Positions 46,238 through 55,613 of a DNA stretch of 64,000 bases are shown in pieces. The stretch covers positions 1,178,001 through 1,242,000 of the forward strand of contig CAVYPR010000001.1 in NCBI GenBank assembly GCA_963770505.1, read 5' to 3'. The first letter of the stretch is position 1. Every line of letters starts with the position of its first letter. The stretch comes from CAVYPR01 sp963770505. Its GTDB lineage: Bacteria; Actinomycetota; Acidimicrobiia; Acidimicrobiales; RAAP-2. The notes beneath the pieces were generated by a model. That model had not been told where the DNA came from, searched no databases, and worked only from the letters and a program-made list of their open reading frames with translations. The position numbers and the translations under genes were made by a program.

Positions 46238-47692
46238 TCAGTAGGCGCGTCCGACCACCGCCACCAGCGACCCCTCGTCGGCGGTGTCGTCGGCCAGGCC
46301 CCCGTCGGGCCCCTGGAGGCAGCGCACCGAGATCCCCTCGGCGGCGAGGTGGGCCTCGCCGTCGGGTCCCAGCGCCGACCAGGGCACCCGGGCGAACCCG
46401 GTGGCCCCGGCCTCGGCGGCCTCTCGGGCGTCGGACACGACGGCCGTGCGGGCCTGGCGGGCCGCCAGGGCCTCGGCGAAAAGGTCCGGGCCGACCGAGG
46501 CCAGCACGCCGGCCACCGCCCCGGCCAGGCCGGCCAGGGGGACCACCTCCTTGGTGCGGCGGTGGCGGGTGACCACGGTCACGTCGCCCTCGGCCAGCTC
46601 GCGTGGGCCGACCTCGACCCGGACCGGCACCCCCTTCAGCTCCCAGCCGACCGAGCGGCGGCCGAACCCGGTCTCGGTCCGGTCGTCCAGCTTCGCCCGG
46701 AAGCCGGCCGCGGCCAGCTCGGCGGTGATGGCCTCGGCCGCCCGCTGGACCCCCTCGCCCTGGCGGGCCACGATGACCACCACCTGGCAGGGGGCGAGGG
46801 CGGGGGGCAGACGCAGGCCGAAGTCGTCGCCGTGGGCCATGACGAGCGCCCCGACGAGCCGGGTCGAGACGCCCCAGGAGGTCTGCCAGCCGAACTGCTG
46901 GACACCCTCGGCGTCGGAGAACTGGATGCCGAAGACCCGTGAGAAGTTCTGGCCCAGCTCGTGGCTGGTGCCCATCTGCAGCGCCTTGCCGTCGCCCATC
47001 ATCCCCTCGCACGTCCACGTGCGCTCGGCCCCGGCGAACCGCTCGCGGTCGGTCTTGTGGCCGGTGAGGATCGGCACCGACACGATCCCCTCCATCGTCG
47101 TGCGGTAGACGTCGGTGAGGATCCGCAGCGCGTAGAGGCGGGCCTCCTCGGCGGTGGCGTGGACGGTGTGGCCCTCCTGCCAGAGGAACTCGCTGGTACG
47201 CAGGAACAGGCGCGGCCGAAGCTCCCAGCGCACCACGTTGGCCCACTGGTTGATCAGCAGCGGCAGGTCGCGGTGGCTCTGGACCCACTTGGCGAAGAAG
47301 TGGTTGATCACGGTCTCGCTGGTGGGGCGGACCACCACCGGCTCCTCCAGCTGTTTGCCCCCGCCGTGGGTGACCACGGCCAGCTCGGGGCTGAACCCCT
47401 CGACGTGCTCGGCCTCGAGGGTGAGGAACGACTCGGGGATGAACAGCGGGAAGTAGGCGTTCTCCGCCCCCGCCTCCTTGATGCGCCGGTCGAGCTCGGC
47501 CTGGAGCCGCTCCCAGATGGCGTAGCCCCAGGGGCGGATCACCATGGTGCCGCGCACCGGCCCGTTGTCGGCCAGCTCGGCCCGGGCCACCACCTCCTGG
47601 TACCACCGGGGAAAGTCGTCCGCCCTCGGGGTGAGCCCGCCCTTGGCGGCACCGGTCGGCGCGGTGATCCCCTGTCCCCCGCCGGCGGTCAT
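46238..47692 (-). CDS. proS: Prolyl-tRNA synthetase, archaeal/eukaryote-type
   Basis: A 484-residue class II synthetase charging tRNA-Pro. Motif 1 lies around PVRGTMVIRPWGYAIWERLQ, motif 2 is RWELRPRLFLRTSEFLWQEG near residue 160, and motif 3 is STRLVGALVMAHGDD near 275. It lacks the bacterial editing insertion and ends in the C-terminal zinc-like domain with a terminal Tyr (VVGRAY), as in the Thermus/archaeal type. Most proteobacteria use the longer ProRS with the insertion. Start ATG 47692 lies 8 bases after TAACCT. It stands between ispG and rimP. Confidence 0.95.
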   Translation of the reverse strand: MTAGGGQGITAPTGAAKGGLTPRADDFPRWYQEVVARAELADNGPVRGTMVIRPWGYAIWERLQAELDRRIKEAGAENAYFPLFIPESFLTLEAEHVEGFSPELAVVTHGGGKQLEEPVVVRPTSETVINHFFAKWVQSHRDLPLLINQWANVVRWELRPRLFLRTSEFLWQEGHTVHATAEEARLYALRILTDVYRTTMEGIVSVPILTGHKTDRERFAGAERTWTCEGMMGDGKALQMGTSHELGQNFSRVFGIQFSDAEGVQQFGWQTSWGVSTRLVGALVMAHGDDFGLRLPPALAPCQVVVIVARQGEGVQRAAEAITAELAAAGFRAKLDDRTETGFGRRSVGWELKGVPVRVEVGPRELAEGDVTVVTRHRRTKEVVPLAGLAGAVAGVLASVGPDLFAEALAARQARTAVVSDAREAAEAGATGFARVPWSALGPDGEAHLAAEGISVRCLQGPDGGLADDTADEGSLVAVVGRAY

Positions 47693-47748
47693 GGCTGCGC
47701 AGGTTACCGGGTGCTGCGTCGGTCTCTTGACCCTGGCGCGGCGGGCGG

Positions 47749-48993
47749 TCAGTCGCCGGGGGAACGGTCGCGGCCGAGCTCGCGGATCTTCTCGATCCGC
47801 ACCGCGGTGGCGTTGGGGTCGTCACCCTTCTCGGTGAGCAGTTCCGCCCGGTCGGCCTCGGCCTCGGCCGCGGCGGTGGCGTCGGCCGCGGCCAGCCGGG
47901 CCTCGACCCCCTCGGCCACCAGCTTCTCGGCCTCGGCCACCAGGGCCTCGACCATCTCGTCCTCGGGCACCACCCGGACGATCTGGCCCTTGATGAACAG
48001 GTGGCCCTTCTGCTTGCCGGCGGCGATCCCCAGATCCGCCCCGCGCGCCTCCCCCGGGCCGTTCACCACGCAGCCCATCACCGCCACCTGGATGGGCAGG
48101 TTCTTCTCCTCGAGCGCCTCCTGGGCGGCCTTGGCCACGGCGATCACGTCGACCTGGGCCCGCCCGCAGGACGGGCAGGCGATGAGATCCAGCCCCCGGC
48201 GCTCGCGCAGGCCCAGGGCCTCGAGCAGCTGACGGCCGGCCCGGGCCTCCTCCACCGGGTCGGCGGTGAGCGAGTAGCGGATGGTGTCGCCGATCCCCTC
48301 GGCCAGCAGGGTGCCGATGCCGGCCGTGCCCTTCAAGAGGCCGGCCGGAGGCGGGCCGGCCTCGGTCACCCCGAGGTGCAGCGGGTGGTCGAAGGCCTCG
48401 GCGGCCAGTCGGTAGGCGGCGACCATGAGGGCCACCGAGGAGGCCTTGACCGAGATCTTCACGTCGGAGAAGCCGACCTCCTCGAAGTAGGCCAGCTCCA
48501 TCCGGGCCGACTCGACCAGGGCCTCGGGGGTGGCCCCGCCATGGCGGCGGTAGAGGTCGGGGTGGAGCGACCCGGCGTTCACCCCGATGCGGATGGGCAC
48601 CCCGCGGTCCTTGGCCTCGGCGGCGATCGCCTTGATCTCGGTCTCCTTGCGCAGGTTGCCGGGGTTGAGGCGCAGACCCTGGACACCGGCCTCGAGGGCG
48701 GCGAAGGCCATCTCGTGGTGGAAGTGGATGTCGGCCACGATGGGCACCGGCGAGCGGGGCACGATCTGGGCCAGCCCCTCGGCCGCCGCGGCCTCGTTGC
48801 AGGTGCAGCGGACGATGTCGGCCCCGGCCGCCGCCAGCTCGTAGACCTGGGCCAGGGTGCCCTCCACGTCGGCCGTCTTGGTGGTGGTCATCGACTGGAC
48901 CGACACCGGCGCCCCGCCGCCGACGGCCACCGACCCGACGTGGATCCGGCGGGTCGCCCGGCGCGGCCAGAGCAGGTCGGCGGAGGGCTCCAT
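47749..48993 (-). CDS. ispG: 4-hydroxy-3-methylbut-2-en-1-yl diphosphate synthase IspG
   Basis: A 414-residue 4Fe-4S enzyme of the MEP isoprenoid pathway. The TIM barrel is evident (VSVQSMTTTKTADVEGT, VPIVADIHFHHEMAF, GLRLNPGNL, PIRIGVNAGSLH). Cluster ligands are in LIACPSCGRAQVD and MGCVVNGPGEARGADLG near residues 285-330. A C-terminal extension of about 45 Ala/Glu-rich residues follows. ATG 48993 is chosen over ATG 49002 because CAGAAT (49006-49001) ends 7 bases before it and would overlap the earlier ATG. dxr, the first committed MEP enzyme, is two genes upstream. Confidence 0.95.
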   Translation of the reverse strand: MEPSADLLWPRRATRRIHVGSVAVGGGAPVSVQSMTTTKTADVEGTLAQVYELAAAGADIVRCTCNEAAAAEGLAQIVPRSPVPIVADIHFHHEMAFAALEAGVQGLRLNPGNLRKETEIKAIAAEAKDRGVPIRIGVNAGSLHPDLYRRHGGATPEALVESARMELAYFEEVGFSDVKISVKASSVALMVAAYRLAAEAFDHPLHLGVTEAGPPPAGLLKGTAGIGTLLAEGIGDTIRYSLTADPVEEARAGRQLLEALGLRERRGLDLIACPSCGRAQVDVIAVAKAAQEALEEKNLPIQVAVMGCVVNGPGEARGADLGIAAGKQKGHLFIKGQIVRVVPEDEMVEALVAEAEKLVAEGVEARLAAADATAAAEAEADRAELLTEKGDDPNATAVRIEKIRELGRDRSPGD

Positions 48994-49047
48994 CCCGCCC
49001 ATTCTGCCGTGCCGGGCCCCTCCCGGCGCGCCGGACGGCGCGGCCGG

Positions 49048-50397
49048 TCAGGGGAAGGGGTTGGCCACCGGGTGGACGATGTCGAGGTAGAGGGCCGCCA
49101 CCACCACCACCACGAGCGCGGCGGAGAAGGCGTAGACGACCGGCAGGAGCTTCTTCACGTCGGCCTGGTAGTAGGGCTGGCCGCGGCGGGTGCGGACCCG
49201 CTCGTAGACGGCGATGGCCACGTGGCCCCCGTCGAGGGGGAGCATGGGCAGCATGTTGAGGAGGCCGAGGGCGATGTTGAGGGCGATGAGGATGTCGATC
49301 AGATAGAGGATCCCGCTCTGCTCGGCTTGGGTGGCCGTGCGCACCGCGCCGACGATGGACTCGGCCCTGGTGCCGTTCTGGGCGCTCTGCTGGGCCACCT
49401 TGGGATTGGCGATGCTGGAGAAGAGGCTGCCGACCCCTTTGGGCACGGCGCGCACGGTGGCCGACGTGTACTGGCCGATGTTGACGGCGGCGGTCCCGAG
49501 CGCCCCGAACGCCCCCGCGGAGACGAAGATCGGCTGGGGGTCCGGGTGCACCCCGATGAGCCCGATCGACCCGTGCTTGCCCGGCCCGAGCGCCTCGCCG
49601 GTTGTGCCGACCCGGTGGCCGGCCTGCGGCGTCACCGTGAGGTGCACCACCCGGCCGTCGCGCTCGACCGTGAGATGGAGGGGCCGGCCGATCGACCGGT
49701 TGATGGCCCGGTCGAACTGTGTGGTCTTCGCTGTCTCCTTGATGGCACGACCGTTGATCGCCGTCACCCGGTCCCCCACCCGCAGCCCGGCCTCTTGGGC
49801 CGCGGTCTGGGTGTGGCCGGGCCAGTGGGCGAAGCCGGTCACCTCCACCCCGAGGGCGGTGGTCGGCGTGCCGAAGTACAAGATGGCGCTGTAGGCGAGG
49901 AGGAAGGCCATGACGAAGTGCATGAACGACCCGGCGCAGGCCACGATGATCCGCTTGTGGAACGGCGCCTGGCGGTAGGTGCGGTCCTCTTCCGCCGGGT
50001 CGATCTCCTCCATGTTGCTCATGCCGGGGATCTTCACGTAGCCCCCGGCCGGGATGGCCTTGATCCCGTAGTCGGTCTCGCCCCGCCGGACCGACCACAG
50101 CCGGGGACCGAAGCCGACGAAGTACTCGGTGACCTTCATCCGGCCCCACTTGGCCGTGGCGAAGTGGCCCAGCTCGTGGACCATCACCATCACCAGCACG
50201 GCGGTGATGACGATGAGCAGCGGTCCCAACCCGGCCAGGAGGAAGAGGGCCACGACCGTCACCACCCCGATGGCCAGCCGGGCGAGCGCCCACGCGCTCG
50301 AAGGAGACGGGGTGGGCCCGGCCTCGGGCTCGTCGGGCCCGGCCGGGCCGTCGGGCGCCGGCGGCACCGGGGTCACCGTGGTCGACGGCCCGCTCAC
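49048..50397 (-). CDS. rseP: Site-2 zinc protease RseP/Rip1-like (M50)
   Basis: A 449-residue intramembrane protease. After a Pro-rich cytoplasmic start come membrane helices with the zinc motif MVHELGHFATAKWG near residue 85, GGYVKIPGM, a PDZ domain at about residues 180-290 (LRVGDRVTAINGRAIKET), and the third-ligand motif NMLPMLPLDGGHVA near 395. It cuts anti-sigma factors within the membrane after a first cleavage outside; the RskA-like protein at 0.96-1.76 kb is a plausible substrate (in mycobacteria Rip1 acts on RskA). GTG 50397 overlaps the dxr stop (GTGA). Confidence 0.93.
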   Translation of the reverse strand: MSGPSTTVTPVPPAPDGPAGPDEPEAGPTPSPSSAWALARLAIGVVTVVALFLLAGLGPLLIVITAVLVMVMVHELGHFATAKWGRMKVTEYFVGFGPRLWSVRRGETDYGIKAIPAGGYVKIPGMSNMEEIDPAEEDRTYRQAPFHKRIIVACAGSFMHFVMAFLLAYSAILYFGTPTTALGVEVTGFAHWPGHTQTAAQEAGLRVGDRVTAINGRAIKETAKTTQFDRAINRSIGRPLHLTVERDGRVVHLTVTPQAGHRVGTTGEALGPGKHGSIGLIGVHPDPQPIFVSAGAFGALGTAAVNIGQYTSATVRAVPKGVGSLFSSIANPKVAQQSAQNGTRAESIVGAVRTATQAEQSGILYLIDILIALNIALGLLNMLPMLPLDGGHVAIAVYERVRTRRGQPYYQADVKKLLPVVYAFSAALVVVVVAALYLDIVHPVANPFP

Positions 50398-51572
50398 GCC
50401 GCCACCCTCCGGCGGGCCACCGCAGCCTCGGCCCGGCGTCGGGCCCGGCGGTCGGCCTCGAGCACGTGCTCCACCGAGTCGACCGGTCCGGCTTCGCAGG
50501 CGTCCAGGGCGTCGGCCACCACCTCGGCGATCCCCGTCCAGGGGAGCTGGCCGGCCAGGAAGGCGGCGACCGCGACCTCGTTGGCCGCGTTCAGCCACGC
50601 CGGGGCGGCGCCGCCCTGACGCCCGGCCCGGTAGGCGAGGTCGAGGCAGGCGAAGACGGCTCGGTCGGGCGGCTCGAAGGTGAGCTCGAAGGGGGCCGAC
50701 CAGTCGAGGGCGCCGAAGGGGGTGTCGATCCGCTCGGGCCAGCCCATGGCGTAGCCGATGGCCAAGCGCATGTCGGGCCTCGAGAGCTGGGCGATGGTGG
50801 CCCCGTCGACGGCCTCGACCATCGAGTGGACGATCGACTGGGGGTGGACGACGACCTCGATGCGGTCGTAGTCGATCCCGAAGAGCTCGTGGGCCTCGAT
50901 CACCTCGAGCCCCTTGTTCATGAGGGTGGAGGAGTCGACGGTGATCTTGGGACCCATCGTCCAAGTGGGGTGGCTGAGCGCGTCGTCCACGGTCACGGCG
51001 GCCAGCTCGTCGGCCCTCCGACCGCGGAACGGCCCGCCCGAGGCGGTCACCAGCAGCCGGGCCACCGCGGCGTTGTCCCCGCCGGCGGCACCGGCCGCGG
51101 CCAGGCACTGGTGGATGGCGCAGTGCTCGGAGTCGACCGGGACGATCTCGGCCCCCGGCGTCCGCCGGGCCCGCTGCACGACCGGGGCCGCGGCGATGAG
51201 CGACTCCTTGTTGGCCAGGGCCAGCCGCCGGCCCGCCTCGAGGGCGGCCAAGGTCACCGGCAGGCCGGCGAAGCCCACCACGCCGTTGACCACCACCTCG
51301 CCCGCCGACGCCGCCGCGGCCAGGCCCTCGGGGCCGGCCATCACCTCGGTGCCGGGCGGGACCCCGGCGGCCACCTCGGCGGCCAGCGAGGGGTCCCCGA
51401 TCACGACCAGCTCGGGCCGGAGCGCGCGGGCCTGGGCGAGCAGGGCGTCCGTCGAGCGCTGGGCGGCCAGGGCCACCACCCGGAACCGCTCGGGCTCTGC
51501 GGCCACCACCTCGGCTGCCTGGGTCCCGATCGAGCCCGTGGACCCGACCAGGCTCACCGTCCGTGCGCCCAT
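50394..51572 (-). CDS. dxr: 1-deoxy-D-xylulose 5-phosphate reductoisomerase Dxr
   Basis: A 392-residue NADPH-dependent enzyme making 2-C-methyl-D-erythritol 4-phosphate, the fosmidomycin target. N-terminal NADPH fold VSLVGSTGSIGTQAAEV; catalytic/metal block ALANKESLI near residue 125, PVDSEHCAIHQCL near 150, TASGGPFRG, HPTWTMGPKITVDSSTLMNK and HPQSIVHSMVE. Start ATG 51572; the gap to cdsA is about 100 bases. It is coupled to rseP downstream and precedes ispG by one gene, so two MEP genes are co-transcribed. Confidence 0.96.
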   Translation of the reverse strand: MGARTVSLVGSTGSIGTQAAEVVAAEPERFRVVALAAQRSTDALLAQARALRPELVVIGDPSLAAEVAAGVPPGTEVMAGPEGLAAAASAGEVVVNGVVGFAGLPVTLAALEAGRRLALANKESLIAAAPVVQRARRTPGAEIVPVDSEHCAIHQCLAAAGAAGGDNAAVARLLVTASGGPFRGRRADELAAVTVDDALSHPTWTMGPKITVDSSTLMNKGLEVIEAHELFGIDYDRIEVVVHPQSIVHSMVEAVDGATIAQLSRPDMRLAIGYAMGWPERIDTPFGALDWSAPFELTFEPPDRAVFACLDLAYRAGRQGGAAPAWLNAANEVAVAAFLAGQLPWTGIAEVVADALDACEAGPVDSVEHVLEADRRARRRAEAAVARRRVAA

Positions 51573-51676
51573 CGTTTTCGACCGTCTCCTGCCTAGGACC
51601 CCCAGGTCAGCATGCCACCTGGCGCCGGCTCGCGGGCCGCGGGGCTCTGCCGGACGACGGCCGGCACCCCTCGGGC

Positions 51677-53477
51677 TCACCCCAGATGAAAGGCCTTCAC
51701 CAGGTAGAACGTGGCGGGGATCACGAACAACAGCCCGTCGATCCGGTCCACCAGGCCGCCGTGACCCGGCAGGATCCGGCCCATGTCCTTCAGCCCGAGG
51801 CCCCGCTTGACGAGGGACTCGGAGAGGTCGCCGATCGGGCTCACCACGGCCACCACTACGCCGAGCACGAACGCCGCGCCGAAGGTCCAGGGGGAGATGA
51901 GGTGGACCACGATCACCGAGACCACCACGGCGGCCACGGCGCCGCCCACCAACCCCTCCCAGGTCTTGTTGGGGCTGATGGCCGTCAGGGGGCGGCGGCC
52001 GAACATCCGGCCGGCGACCAGGGCCCCGATGTCGTAGGCGACGGCGGCGATCACCGCCCCGAGCAGGAAGGCGATGCCGTGACGGTGGGGGAAGAGGGTC
52101 GGGTTGAGGAGGAGGGCGGCGTAGGACCCGAAGACGCCGATCCAGCAGAAGACGAAGAGGGTCGAGGTCACCGAGCGGACCGGGTCGGCCACGCGCTCGA
52201 CCCCGGCCAGGTGCCACAGCATGGTGAAGACGAAGAGCACCACGATGACCAAGGGCAGCGCCTCCTGGCCCTTCTGGTAGGTGGCGATCAGGACCGAGAG
52301 GGTGGCGGCCAGGCCGAGCAGGGTGACCGGGTGGTAGCCGGCCCGGCGGAACGCGGCGTAGACCTCCATGGCCGCCAGCACGCCCACCACGCACACGGCG
52401 ATCATCGAGGTGACGGTGCCCAGCTTGAAGCAGAGCAGGGCGAGCGCCCCGATGACGACCCCGCTGGCCACCGCCAGGGGCAGGTTGCGGTCGGAACGGA
52501 CCTCGCGGCGGGGGGGGCTGGCGGGGCGCGCTCGCCGGTTCGACGCCTTCGACCACCGGCACCGGCCGCTCTGCGGGCGGCGTGTGCCGGCCCTTCCTGG
52601 TGCTGGGCACACGCGGCGGCCTGGCCACGGCGGCTCCGGCCACGGCGGCTTCGGCGGCCGCCCCCTCGGCGCTCTCCGCGGTCTCGGGGGCCACGTCGGC
52701 CCCGTTGCCCACGGCAGGCTCCTCCTCGTCGCCGCCCCCGTTCCCCTTGGCCGCGTGGTGCAGGGCCCCGAGGCGCAGGCCGTGGCGGCCCAGTCCCCGC
52801 CGCGGCGCCGCCGGCTCCGCCACCTCGGCCGCCGCGGCAGCCGCCGCGACCTCGGCCGCCGGCGCGTCGGGTTCGGCGGCCGGCCGGTCCCCCTCGACCT
52901 CTTCGGGCGCGGCCACCTCGTCGAAGTGGAAGGCCACGTCCTCGGTCGGCTGCGGGCGCCGCACCGCCGGGATGATCATGGTGTCGTCGTCGGTCAGCGA
53001 GACCTCTTCGGGCGCGACCGGCGGTGGGGACTCGCCGGCGGCCGGCAGGTCGAAGGTCCAGGGCTGGCGCTCACCGGGCTCCACCGACTCATCCAGGGAG
53101 CCGTGGCGCTCCTCGTCGTGGGCCAGCATCGAGTGCTCGAACGTCTCCTCGTGGGCCTCCCAGTCGGTGTCCTCCTCCCGCCAGGTGGGCCCGGGCACCG
53201 ACGCCCACGGGTCGGCACCCTCGCCCTCGTCGGCCCCGCCCCGGGAGAGCACCGCGGGCACCTCGCCGGTCGGGGCCTCGGTCCAATGGGGCAGCTCGGT
53301 CCCGCCGGCCTCGACGGGGGTGTCGTCCTCGTCCGTCCCGCCGTCGGCGGGCCCGGGGGCATCCGCCTCTTCGTCGCCGGATCCGAGCAGGGTCCCGGCG
53401 GGCTCCGCGCCCACGATCCTCACCCGCCCGGGGACCGGTGGCGTCGACTCCTCTTCTGCGTCGTGCTCGTCGTCCAT
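51677..53477 (-). CDS. cdsA: Phosphatidate cytidylyltransferase CdsA with long acidic N-terminal extension (frameshifted)
   Basis: About 599 residues. Residues 325-599 are CdsA: about seven helices, SPNKTWEGLVGGAVAAV and the family signature from SLVKRGLGLKDMGR to GHGGLVDRIDG near the C-terminus; it makes CDP-diacylglycerol. The first about 320 residues are hydrophilic, acidic and low-complexity (many E, D, P and A; a W-bearing segment PHWTEAP, SLTDDDTMIIPAV). The two parts are in different frames, joined within a run of eight G at about 52510-52517, where one base too many explains the break. ATG 53477 is the start of the long form. Confidence 0.88.
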
Positions 53478-53487
53478 CTGACTCCGC

Positions 53488-54060
53488 TCAGACCTCGAGC
53501 AGCTCCTTCTCCTTGTGGGACAGGAGCTGCTCGACCGCAGCCACCTGCTGGTGGGTGATCTTCTCGATGTCCTTCTCTACCCGCTCGAGCTCGTCCGAGG
53601 AGATGGAACCGTCCTTCTCGAGGGCCTCGAGCTCGTGGCGGCTGGCCCGTCGCAGGTTGCGGATGGCCACCCTGCCCTCCTCGGCCTTGTGGCGCACCAC
53701 CTTCACCAGTTCCTTGCGCCGCTCCTCGGTCAGCGGTGGGAAGGACAGCCGTACGACCGTACCGTCGTTGGAGGGGTTGATGCCGAGGTCCGAGCTCTGG
53801 ATGGCCTTCTCGATGGCCCCGAGCGAGCTCTTGTCGTAGGGGGAGATGACCAGGAGCATGGCGTCGGGGACGCTGAAGCCGGCCAGCTGGCGCAGGGGCG
53901 TCTGGGTGCCGTAGTAGTCGACCACCATGTGCTCGACGAGGGCCGGCGTCGCCCGGCCGGTCCGGACGTTGGCGAACTCGCCCCGGACGTGCTCGACGGC
54001 CTTGGCCATCTTGTCCTGGGTGTCCTCGACCACCATGGCCGTGAGCTCGTCGTCGGTCAC
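53488..54060 (-). CDS. frr: Ribosome recycling factor
   Basis: A 190-residue RRF that splits post-termination ribosomes with EF-G. The helical domain is MAKAVEHVRGEFANVRTGRA at residues about 18-37, the small beta domain has YYGTQTPLRQLAGFSVPD, and the signature NPSNDGTVVRLSFPPLTEERR is near residues 95-115, with the C-terminal helix to LLSHKEKELLEV. It is complete. The GTG start at 54060 overlaps the pyrH stop (GTGA). Confidence 0.97.
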   Translation of the reverse strand: MTDDELTAMVVEDTQDKMAKAVEHVRGEFANVRTGRATPALVEHMVVDYYGTQTPLRQLAGFSVPDAMLLVISPYDKSSLGAIEKAIQSSDLGINPSNDGTVVRLSFPPLTEERRKELVKVVRHKAEEGRVAIRNLRRASRHELEALEKDGSISSDELERVEKDIEKITHQQVAAVEQLLSHKEKELLEV

Positions 54061-54776
54061 CTGACCAGCGTACCGATCTGCTCGCCGCCGAGCGCCCGAC
54101 GGAGATTTCCCGGCGCCATCAGGTCGAACACCAAGATGGGCAGGCCGTTGTCCTTGCAGAAGGTGATGGCCGTCAGGTCCATCACCCGCAGGTCGTTGGA
54201 GACGACCTCCATGAAGGTGATCTCCTCGTAGCGGGTGGCCGAGGGGTCGAGCTTGGGGTCGGCGGTGTAGACCCCGTCGACGCCCCCGTGGGTCCCCTTC
54301 AACAAGACGTGGGCCTCGATCTCGGCGGCCCGCAGGGCGGCCGAGGTGTCGGTGGTGAAGTACGGGTTGCCCATGCCGGCGGCGAAGACGACCACCCGGC
54401 CCTTCTCCAGGTGGCGGATGGCTCGACGGCGGATGTACGGCTCGGCCACCTCGGCCATCTGGACGGCGGTGAGCACGCGGGTCGGCTGCCCGTGGTGCTC
54501 GAGCGCGTCCTGCAGGGCCAGCGCGTTGATGACCGTGCCCAGCATGCCCATGGTGTCGGAGGTGGCGCGGTCCATGCCGGCCCCGGCACCGGTGGTGCCC
54601 CGCCAGATGTTGCCGCCGCCCACCATCACCGCCAGCTCGAGGTCGAGCGCGTCACGGGCCTCGGCCACCTCGCCGGCCAGCCGCTCGACCACGCCGGCGT
54701 CGATGGTCTCGTCGGAGGCCGAGGACGCCAGGGCCTCCCCCGACATCTTGAGGACCACCCGCCGGCTCTCACCCAC
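54057..54776 (-). CDS. pyrH: Uridylate kinase PyrH
   Basis: A 239-residue UMP kinase of the amino-acid-kinase fold, essential for UDP synthesis. Motifs: VVLKMSGEALAS near the N-terminus, VMVGGGNIWRGTTGAGAGMD, ATSDTMGMLGTVINALALQD, FAAGMGNPYFTTDTSAALRA and KGTHGGVDGVYTADPKLDPS. All expected parts are present. The start is GTG 54776; the gap to tsf is 36 bases. Confidence 0.97.
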   Translation of the reverse strand: MGESRRVVLKMSGEALASSASDETIDAGVVERLAGEVAEARDALDLELAVMVGGGNIWRGTTGAGAGMDRATSDTMGMLGTVINALALQDALEHHGQPTRVLTAVQMAEVAEPYIRRRAIRHLEKGRVVVFAAGMGNPYFTTDTSAALRAAEIEAHVLLKGTHGGVDGVYTADPKLDPSATRYEEITFMEVVSNDLRVMDLTAITFCKDNGLPILVFDLMAPGNLRRALGGEQIGTLVR

Positions 54777-54812
54777 GTGCCGGCGCCCCCCACCTGGACC
54801 ACGGTCGCGGGG

Positions 54813-55613
54813 TCAGGATCCGATCACCACCTGCGCGAACCGGACGATCTCGGCGGAGCCGAGCAGCCCGGCCACGGTCTGCTTCTCGTCGCGCACGTAG
54901 GCCTGCTCGAGCAGGCACCGCTCCTTGAACCAGCCGTTCATGCGACCTTCGACGATCTTGGGCAGGGCCGCCTCGGGCTTGCCCTCGTTGCGGCTGATCT
55001 CTTCGACCGTGGCCCGCTCCGCGGCGACCTCGGCCTCGGGGACGTCCTCCCGGCGCAGGTAGCTGGGCTTGGCGAAGGCGATGTGGACGGCCAGGTCGTG
55101 GGCGAGCTCCGCGGAGCCGCCCCGCACGACGATGACCACACCGTTCACCCCGCGGCCCGCCTGGACGTGCAGGTAGGTGTCGAGGACCTCGTCGGGCTGG
55201 GCCTCGACGCGGATCACCCGGCCGACCGAGATGTTCTCCTTGAGCGTGGTGCGCAGCCGGTCCACCTCCTCGGTGCGCTCGGCCGCCGCGCCCTCGCCCT
55301 TGGCCACCACCAGGGCGGCCAGCTCGTCGGCCAACGAGACGAACTCGGGCGACTTGGCCACGAAGTCGGTCTCGCACCGCAGCTCCACCATGGCGGCCAC
55401 CGCGTCCTGGCGGACGACGGCCACCGCGCCCTGCGACGCCTCGCGATCGTCGCGCTTGGCTGCACCGGCGAGGCCCTGGACGCGGAGCCACTGGGTGGCC
55501 GCCTCCTGGTCGCCGCCGTTCTCCTCGAGGGCCCGCTTGGCGTCGAGCATGCCCACGCCGGTCGACTGGCGCAGGGCCTGGATGTCCTTGGCGGTGAAGT
55601 CGGCCACGGTCAC
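54813..55613 (-). CDS. tsf: Elongation factor Ts
   Basis: A 266-residue nucleotide exchange factor for EF-Tu. The N-terminal UBA domain is FTAKDIQALRQSTGVGMLD, then KRALEENGGDQEAATQWLR, and the EF-Tu contact motif ELRCETDFVAKSPEF near residue 80 (TDFVA). The C-terminal part includes GRMNGWFKERCLLEQAYV. GTG 55613 overlaps the rpsB stop (GTGA); the second GTG at 55607 is also possible. The protein is intact and of normal actinobacterial length. Confidence 0.96.
   Translation of the reverse strand: MTVADFTAKDIQALRQSTGVGMLDAKRALEENGGDQEAATQWLRVQGLAGAAKRDDREASQGAVAVVRQDAVAAMVELRCETDFVAKSPEFVSLADELAALVVAKGEGAAAERTEEVDRLRTTLKENISVGRVIRVEAQPDEVLDTYLHVQAGRGVNGVVIVVRGGSAELAHDLAVHIAFAKPSYLRREDVPEAEVAAERATVEEISRNEGKPEAALPKIVEGRMNGWFKERCLLEQAYVRDEKQTVAGLLGSAEIVRFAQVVIGS

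Noticed and set aside
46020..46238. A tRNA gene in front of rimP-nusA, as with metY in E. coli
   Set aside because: No cloverleaf, T-loop or CCA end can be drawn in this gap; it holds only the promoter and hairpin.
48001..50619. An 872-codon plus-strand frame
   Set aside because: Antisense to ispG and rseP, with Gly/His/Arg-rich composition and no family features.
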